This document shows, piece after piece, positions 33,816 to 38,163 of a DNA stretch of 38,163 nucleotides. Under the pieces are notes generated by a model. It did not search any database. It was given only the letters and a program-made list of their open reading frames with translations, and was not told where the DNA came from. The number at the start of each line of letters is the position of its first letter. Positions within the stretch are counted from its first letter, which is position 1. This DNA comes from Myxococcota bacterium (GTDB taxonomy: Bacteria; Myxococcota_A; UBA9160; UBA4427): contig JANQEL010000085.1 of assembly GCA_028278345.1 (NCBI GenBank), forward strand, positions 1 to 38,163, in the 5' to 3' direction. The translations under genes were made by a program, and so were the position numbers.

Positions 33816-34282
33816 CTGCATTCCAACGCCTTCTCTCGAGCCTGGCCCTGGCCGCCTGCGTCGCGCTGCCGACGCTCCCCGCCGCGGCCGAAGAGCCCAG
33901 CATGGAGGCCCTCGCGATCGAGTTGATGAACCTCTCGGGCGCCGAAGGCGTCGCAGAGCAGACGGTGCAGGTGCTCGCCGCGCAAATCCGCTCGGCCTAC
34001 CCCCTCGTCAAGGAGGAAACCTGGACGGAAGTGCTCGCCACCCTCGACGCGAACGAGGTCGAAGCCTCGATGGCCGCCGTCTACACGCAGCACTTCACGC
34101 GCAAGGAACTCGAAGAGCTGATCGCCTTCTACAAGTCGCCGATCGGTCGGCGCCTGGTGCAGCTGCTGCCGACGGTCGTGCAGGCCAGCATGGCCGCGGG
34201 GGCCGAGTGGAATCAGCGCAAGGGGACCGAGATCGTCGAGGCCCTCAAGGCGCGCGGCCACAACCCGCCCAGCTTTCAGTAG
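33812..34282 (+). CDS. Exported DUF2059 protein
   Basis: 156 residues with a signal peptide (SSLALAACVALPTLPAAA, cleavage near residue 26), so periplasmic. The DUF2059 pattern is clear: ELMNLSGAEG near the start, and YTQHFTRKELEELIAFYKSPIGRRL (about 90-114). GAGGAA precedes ATG 33812, which overlaps the oxygenase stop. The family has no assigned biochemical function. It ends the plus-strand glycan arm and faces the deacetylase gene; a hairpin lies between the two. Confidence 0.88.
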   Translation: MTAFQRLLSSLALAACVALPTLPAAAEEPSMEALAIELMNLSGAEGVAEQTVQVLAAQIRSAYPLVKEETWTEVLATLDANEVEASMAAVYTQHFTRKELEELIAFYKSPIGRRLVQLLPTVVQASMAAGAEWNQRKGTEIVEALKARGHNPPSFQ

Positions 34283-34288
34283 CCGAGG

Positions 34289-34314
34289 CTAGGAGTCTTG
34301 GGTCAGGCTCCTAG
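34289..34314. terminator. Hairpin between convergent DUF2059 and deacetylase genes
   Basis: CTAGGAG (34289-34295) and CTCCTAG (34308-34314) form a 7-bp stem with a 12-base loop in the 28-base gap, including the deacetylase stop codon. It could act as a bidirectional terminator; no T-run is present. Confidence 0.5.
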
Positions 34315-35138
34315 GCGAAGGCTTCTTCGGGGTAGTCGCGGAAGGGCACCCAGTCGAACTCGTCGAGCAGGCGGTGCACCTTCTCGAAGCAGCCGCGTAG
34401 GCCCACGTAGCTCTTGAAGTTGCGAAGCGCGCCGAGATCGAGCCGCGGTTGCTCGAAATCGATGTCGCGCGGGTGCAGGTAGAGCACCAGGGCTTCGTCG
34501 CGTGCGCGCTGTCCGCGCGCCCAATGCAGGATCAACGAGGTCGGGAAGAGCCGCAGGTAGCCGCCGCCGAGATAGGCGATGCGTCGCAGCCGCATGTCGA
34601 CGGTGGAGACGGGGAATTCGCGCAGGCCGTTCGGCAGGCGCGTCGGCAGGGCCGCGGCCCCCGGCAAGCCGCCGTGTGCGCGTTCGGCCGGAAAGATCGA
34701 GGAGTCGTATTCGAACCCCTCGTCGGCGAGGATGTCGAGGGCCCACTCGCTGTCGCGACGAATCGAAAAGCCGGGTGCGCGATAGCCCACGGGCCGCACT
34801 CCGGCCGCCGCCTCGATGGCGTCGCTCGCCCGGCGGACGTCGTCGCGGAACGCCTCGGGGGCCTGTTCGTAGACGAGCCCGTGCGCGTAGCCGTGACTCG
34901 CCACCTCGTGCCCGGCCTCCGCGATGCGTCGCACGAGCTCCGGATGGTGCTCCGCGATCCACCCGAGCACGAAGAAGGTGCACCGCACGTCCGCGCGCGC
35001 CAGCTCGCCGAGCAGGCGATCCGTATTGCCCGCGACCCGCGATTCCTGCTCGCCCCACTCCGGGAACTTCGGAGCGGCGTCGTGATCGAGGATGTGGAAC
35101 CAATCCTCGAGGTCGATGGAAAAGAGGTTCGGGGTCAC
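34311..35138 (-). CDS. Exosortase-type polysaccharide deacetylase
   Basis: 275 residues, NodB-type carbohydrate esterase. N-terminal SIDLEDWFH matches the start of the XrtA-associated deacetylase family. TFFVLGWIAEHHPE and SHGYAHG give the metal-binding His pair, GYRAPGFS follows, and LYLHPRDID lies near the C-terminus. It removes acetyl groups from N-acetylated sugars. No signal peptide is visible, in keeping with this family. The start is GTG 35138, nine bases after the epsI stop. It is the last gene of the exosortase run, so it probably modifies the glycan made by this region. Confidence 0.9.
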   Translation of the reverse strand: MTPNLFSIDLEDWFHILDHDAAPKFPEWGEQESRVAGNTDRLLGELARADVRCTFFVLGWIAEHHPELVRRIAEAGHEVASHGYAHGLVYEQAPEAFRDDVRRASDAIEAAAGVRPVGYRAPGFSIRRDSEWALDILADEGFEYDSSIFPAERAHGGLPGAAALPTRLPNGLREFPVSTVDMRLRRIAYLGGGYLRLFPTSLILHWARGQRARDEALVLYLHPRDIDFEQPRLDLGALRNFKSYVGLRGCFEKVHRLLDEFDWVPFRDYPEEAFA

Positions 35139-35147
35139 GGCCGTCGA

Positions 35148-35798
35148 CTAGTTGGGGATGAAGCGCGGCAGGTCGGGGGCGATCTTGCTCGCGAACATGC
35201 GGAAGGTCTCGTCGGCTTCGTCGAAGTTCTCGCGATCGATCGGCATGGTGAACCGCAGGAGTGACCCGTCGGTGCGGTTGCGCAGCGCGCGATCGAAGAA
35301 GAGATGCCACAGGCGACCGAAGTTGGTGCCGATCACGTGGCCGCGCGACTGGTACCAGAAGTAGACGAGCGCCCTCGCCTTCCCCTTGGCGATTACCACC
35401 CGCTTGGCGTCGCCCGCGATGCCGAAGTCGACGGGTACGATCGACGATTCGATGATGTCCCACCCCGAACCCGGCAGACAGTGCTCGGGCGGATGGATCA
35501 GCGTCGTCTTGCCCGTATCCGAGCGCTCCTGCTTCTCGTGGTAGCCCGCGTAGAAGTCGACGTAGCGACCCAGCTCCGCGTGGCCGTAGCGGCACATCAG
35601 GTAATCGGTGACGCCGAGGTTGTCGAGGGTGTCCTGGTCCATGCTGCCGCGATCGCGGCACTTCCAACCGTCGAAGTCGTTGGGAAACTCCTCGAAGGTC
35701 TCGCGGGGAGGCACGATGTCTCCCTCCGCGAGGTTGTTGTACGCGTAGGAATTCACGGCGATGAAGAGCAGGGCGACGACGAGCTTCGCAACCGTCAT
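35148..35798 (-). CDS. epsI: EpsI-family exosortase-associated protein
   Basis: 216 residues. N-terminal hydrophobic segment (VAKLVVALLFIAVNSYAY), then the extracytoplasmic EpsI domain with HPPEHCLPGSGW (about 102-113), the family hallmark, and YFWYQSRGH. In many organisms EpsI is fused to the C-terminus of the exosortase; here it is a separate gene whose ATG overlaps the exosortase stop (ATGA). It probably works with the exosortase in exopolysaccharide export or processing at the inner membrane. Confidence 0.93.
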   Translation of the reverse strand: MTVAKLVVALLFIAVNSYAYNNLAEGDIVPPRETFEEFPNDFDGWKCRDRGSMDQDTLDNLGVTDYLMCRYGHAELGRYVDFYAGYHEKQERSDTGKTTLIHPPEHCLPGSGWDIIESSIVPVDFGIAGDAKRVVIAKGKARALVYFWYQSRGHVIGTNFGRLWHLFFDRALRNRTDGSLLRFTMPIDRENFDEADETFRMFASKIAPDLPRFIPN

Positions 35799-36712
35799 GC
35801 GGCGGTCTCCCGGGTGCGATGGCGCTGGATCAGGTTAGCGCCGAACGAGAGCAGCCGCGCCTCGCCGAGCAAGAGCACGAACGCCATGCCGAAGGTGATC
35901 ATCCCCTGGAAGTCGTGGATGAAGCCTGTGGCGGTCTCGCGCCCGAAATTGTGCGCCAGGATTCCCGTGAGTGCGACTCTTGCAGCATTGATCACGATGG
36001 CAATGGGGATGGTGCTCGCAATCAGGATACATTGTTGCACGAGTCGTCCCGGTCGGAAGAACTGCGCGAACACCACGCCGAGGGTGAGGAGCGCCATCAG
36101 CGAGCGCAACCCCGAACAGGCGTCGGCTACGAACAGCTCGGTGTGGGCGAGGTGGATGATGTTGCCTTCGAGCAGCGATGGAATACCGAGAGCATGCATG
36201 CTCGCGACCGCCCAACCCGCCGCGATCAACTGCAGGGGAAACGCGATGATGTTCACCAGCGACTGCGGCAACGGCACCATCAAGAAGAGAAAGCACAAGG
36301 GGAAGAGCAGGATCTCGAAGACCTTGCGCCCGAAGAGCAGCAGCACGAGCCCCATCACCGCGAACACATAACCACTGCGCAGGGCCGTGAGCAGACCGCC
36401 GAGCTCGCCGACACAGACCGAAGCGACACCCACCGTCAGTACCGCTGCACCCCACCAGCTGCCCTCGACGGGCGCGCGCTTCAGCTGCGGAAGCTTCCCG
36501 TAGGCGAAGTAGAGAGAGAGCGGAACGATCAGGAGGCCGTGGGAGTAGTCGGGATCGGCGCGCCAGGTGCGGTACATGTGGTGCAGGATCGGCGCGAAGA
36601 CCCAGGTCGTGAGCGCGACGGTGCCGAGGAAGGCGTAGAGCGTCTTCTGCTCGAGCGTCATCCCCGTGCCCGCGTTGCCACCGCTGCGTTCGACCACCTG
36701 CTCCTCGCTCAC
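35795..36712 (-). CDS. Exosortase
   Basis: 305 residues, polytopic inner-membrane cysteine transpeptidase-like enzyme that processes PEP-CTERM-type proteins. The proposed catalytic residues are present: Cys199 (ADACSGLRSL), Arg245 (INAARVALTG) and His266 (FIHDFQG). About eight hydrophobic segments. GTG 36712 overlaps the wecB stop as GTGA and has GAGG upstream; ATG 36661 is an alternative. The exact XrtA/B subtype is not assigned. No protein with a PEP-CTERM tail is found in this window, so substrates lie elsewhere, or the enzyme acts in glycan export only. Confidence 0.92.
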   Translation of the reverse strand: MSEEQVVERSGGNAGTGMTLEQKTLYAFLGTVALTTWVFAPILHHMYRTWRADPDYSHGLLIVPLSLYFAYGKLPQLKRAPVEGSWWGAAVLTVGVASVCVGELGGLLTALRSGYVFAVMGLVLLLFGRKVFEILLFPLCFLFLMVPLPQSLVNIIAFPLQLIAAGWAVASMHALGIPSLLEGNIIHLAHTELFVADACSGLRSLMALLTLGVVFAQFFRPGRLVQQCILIASTIPIAIVINAARVALTGILAHNFGRETATGFIHDFQGMITFGMAFVLLLGEARLLSFGANLIQRHRTRETAA

Positions 36713-37872
36713 ACCGCCACCTCGCGGTCGCTCTCGAGGAAGTCGTGCTCGAGCACGTCGGCCACGCGCCCGGCCGTCTGCCCATCCCACAACTCGGGCA
36801 CGTTGCCGCGCTTCGAATCGCCGTCGAGGGCGCGGAAGACCTCGCGCAGGATCACCTCGCGATCGGCTCCCACCATGGTGTTGGTGCCGTGGGTCACGGT
36901 GACGGGTCGCTCGGTGGAGTCGCGTATGGTGAAGCACGGGGTGCCGAGTGCCGTGGTCTCCTCTTGCACACCCCCCGAGTCGGTCAGAACGATGCGCGCT
37001 TCCGACATCAGGCGCAGGAAGTCGAGGTAGTCCTGGGGCTCGACGATCTGCAGCTTGAGTTCGCTACCGCCGAGGCGTTCGCGAATCGTGGCGGCCGTGC
37101 GGGGGTGCACGGGGAAGACGATGGGTACGCGCGCGTGGATCTCTTCGAGGGCCGAGAAGAGGTCTGCGAGGCGCTGGGGATCGTCGACGTTGCTCGGGCG
37201 ATGCAGGGTGAGCAGCGCGAACTCGCCCGGGGTGAGGCCGAGGCGCTCGAGGGTGTCGAGTTGCTTCGCGCGCTCGAGGTTCGCGAGCAGCGTATCGATC
37301 ATCACGTTGCCCACGAAGTGGATGCGCTCGGGGTCGACGCCTTCGCGCAGCAGGTTCTCTTCCGCTTCGGGCTCGGTGGTGAAGAGCCAGGTGGCCACCA
37401 CGTCGGTCATCAGGCGGTTCAGTTCTTCGGGCATGCGGCGGTCACGCGAGCGCAATCCGGCCTCGACGTGGGCGACGGGGATGCCGAGCTTCACGGCGGC
37501 AAGCGTCGCGGCGAGGGTCGAGTTCACGTCTCCCACCACCAACACGGCGTCGGGCCGCTCTGCCTGCAGCACACCTTCGAGCTTCATCAGCACCTGGCCG
37601 GTTTGCTCGCCGTGGCTTCCCGAACCGACCCCCAGGTTGATGTCGGGGGCGGGGATGCCGAGGTCGCGGAAGAAGTTGTCGCTCATCCGCGCGTCGTAGT
37701 GCTGACCCGTATGGACCAGGAAGGGCTCGAAGGTGTCGCGCGTGCCGAACTCCCGCATCAGCGGGGCGATCTTCATGAAGTTGGGCCGCGCGCCCGCAAC
37801 ACAGACCACGCGGATGCGGCCGCTTTCTTTCGCGGTCGACCCGGTGTTGTCGTTGCTCGAACTGGCGGACAT
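36709..37872 (-). CDS. wecB: UDP-N-acetylglucosamine 2-epimerase, non-hydrolysing
   Basis: 387 residues, GT-B-like cytoplasmic enzyme converting UDP-GlcNAc to UDP-ManNAc. Seen: GARPNFMKIAP (about 27-37), VHTGQHYD, HVEAGLRS, PEELNR, LHRPSNVD and TDSGGVQEE, the family series. The N-terminal 20 residues are Ser-rich and probably disordered. GGAG lies six bases before ATG 37872. It belongs to the exosortase run and would supply the ManNAc-type sugar for the glycan (inference). Its upstream gap of 218 bases (37873-38090) has only a single -10-like CATAAT (37914-37919 on the minus strand), without a matching -35. Confidence 0.95.
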   Translation of the reverse strand: MSASSSNDNTGSTAKESGRIRVVCVAGARPNFMKIAPLMREFGTRDTFEPFLVHTGQHYDARMSDNFFRDLGIPAPDINLGVGSGSHGEQTGQVLMKLEGVLQAERPDAVLVVGDVNSTLAATLAAVKLGIPVAHVEAGLRSRDRRMPEELNRLMTDVVATWLFTTEPEAEENLLREGVDPERIHFVGNVMIDTLLANLERAKQLDTLERLGLTPGEFALLTLHRPSNVDDPQRLADLFSALEEIHARVPIVFPVHPRTAATIRERLGGSELKLQIVEPQDYLDFLRLMSEARIVLTDSGGVQEETTALGTPCFTIRDSTERPVTVTHGTNTMVGADREVILREVFRALDGDSKRGNVPELWDGQTAGRVADVLEHDFLESDREVAV

Positions 37873-38090
37873 GCAGGCTCCAGCTTCGGGGAAGGGGTTC
37901 GGGGAAGCGGCGAATTATGCCAAATCCGCGTGATGGCCTTGTTTCGCCGTGTCCGGGACAGCAGGCATCACGAAGCGGAAGGCCATACGCAACAAATCGC
38001 GGATGCGGTCAGGATTGAATCGACACGATGGCGTGAAAGATGAAGGGCGCCGCGCGCAGACCGAACGGACGATCGCCCCCGAAACGCCCT

Positions 38091-38163
38091 CTAACCCCTT
38101 CTTACGACCTCTTCGAAGTATTCGATCGTCGCTTCGAGGCCCTGGCGCAGCTTGATCTGCGGC
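38091..38163 (-). CDS. C-terminal end of a nucleotide-sugar epimerase/decarboxylase-like gene
   Basis: The last 23 codons and a TAG stop of a gene that continues past the window edge. The residues PQIKLRQGLEATIEYFEE read as the final helix of extended SDR enzymes such as UDP-glucuronate decarboxylase or UDP-glucose epimerases, whose tails commonly show a Gly-Leu..Thr-Ile-Glu-Tyr-Phe helix. It lies upstream of wecB, on the same strand, so a nucleotide-sugar role is plausible. Too short for a firm name. Confidence 0.6.
   Translation of the reverse strand, partial: PQIKLRQGLEATIEYFEEVVRRG

Noticed and set aside
37905..37925. Sigma-54-like promoter upstream of wecB
   Set aside because: The TGGCA part is present on the minus strand, but the GC/TTGC element at the right distance is absent.

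Overview
This window comes from a GC-rich (my estimate is about 65 % G+C) Gram-negative bacterium. Outer-membrane and periplasmic products (a SurA-like chaperone, a beta-barrel protein, an exosortase/EpsI pair), many GTG/TTG starts and tight ATGA/GTGA gene overlaps fit a Myxococcota-like or other former deltaproteobacterial lineage. No rRNA is present, so the assignment is an inference. I see no tRNA, rRNA, CRISPR array, transposase or phage gene.

Layout. 1-105: an AT-rich tract unlike the rest, fused to uvrA so that the last 75-80 residues of UvrA are missing. 36-3853 (-): SurA-like chaperone then uvrA, with their stop/start junction triplicated as an 18-bp tandem repeat. 4096-4515 (+): small PEGA-like envelope protein. 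4532-7103 (-): three overlapping genes (cytidylyltransferase, PtmA-like SDR, aldo/keto reductase), probably making or activating an unusual sugar. 7400-11138: two TetR regulators, the second divergent from a Tat-exported hydrolase coupled to an outer-membrane barrel gene. 11178-14699 (-): mfd. 14908-18113 (+): queuosine-precursor transporter, CapK/PaaK-like adenylate-forming enzyme and a membrane GT2. 18203-20681: type B carboxylesterase and a metallo-beta-lactamase-fold hydrolase, convergent. 20800-21945: a palindrome-controlled two-gene unit (unknown protein plus AbiEii-like nucleotidyltransferase), a candidate toxin-antitoxin or defence module. 21951-24489: small envelope or hypothetical genes, including a protein predicted to start, after signal cleavage, with Cys-x-Cys as in TIMPs.

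24560-38163 is a large surface-glycan region. A minus-strand run (GT4, HAD-IB phosphatase, ATP-grasp) overlaps gene to gene, with a pol-beta-type nucleotidyltransferase gene upstream. Divergent from it are a DUF362 protein, a fused alcohol dehydrogenase/Gfo-Idh-MocA oxidoreductase, a probable 2-oxoglutarate/Fe(II) oxygenase and a DUF2059 protein. Facing these is a minus-strand exosortase block: the end of a nucleotide-sugar epimerase/decarboxylase-like gene, wecB, exosortase, epsI and an exosortase-type polysaccharide deacetylase. Together they look like an exosortase-linked exopolysaccharide or glycoprotein pathway with several uncommon tailoring enzymes.

Three copies of a short palindrome around CAACTGGAT...ATCCAGTTG lie between genes and may be a dispersed repeat family of this genome. 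The most promising undescribed items are the palindrome-controlled two-gene unit at 20.8-21.9 kb, the glycan-tailoring set at 24.5-34.3 kb, the TIMP-like secreted protein and the triplicated stop/start junction.
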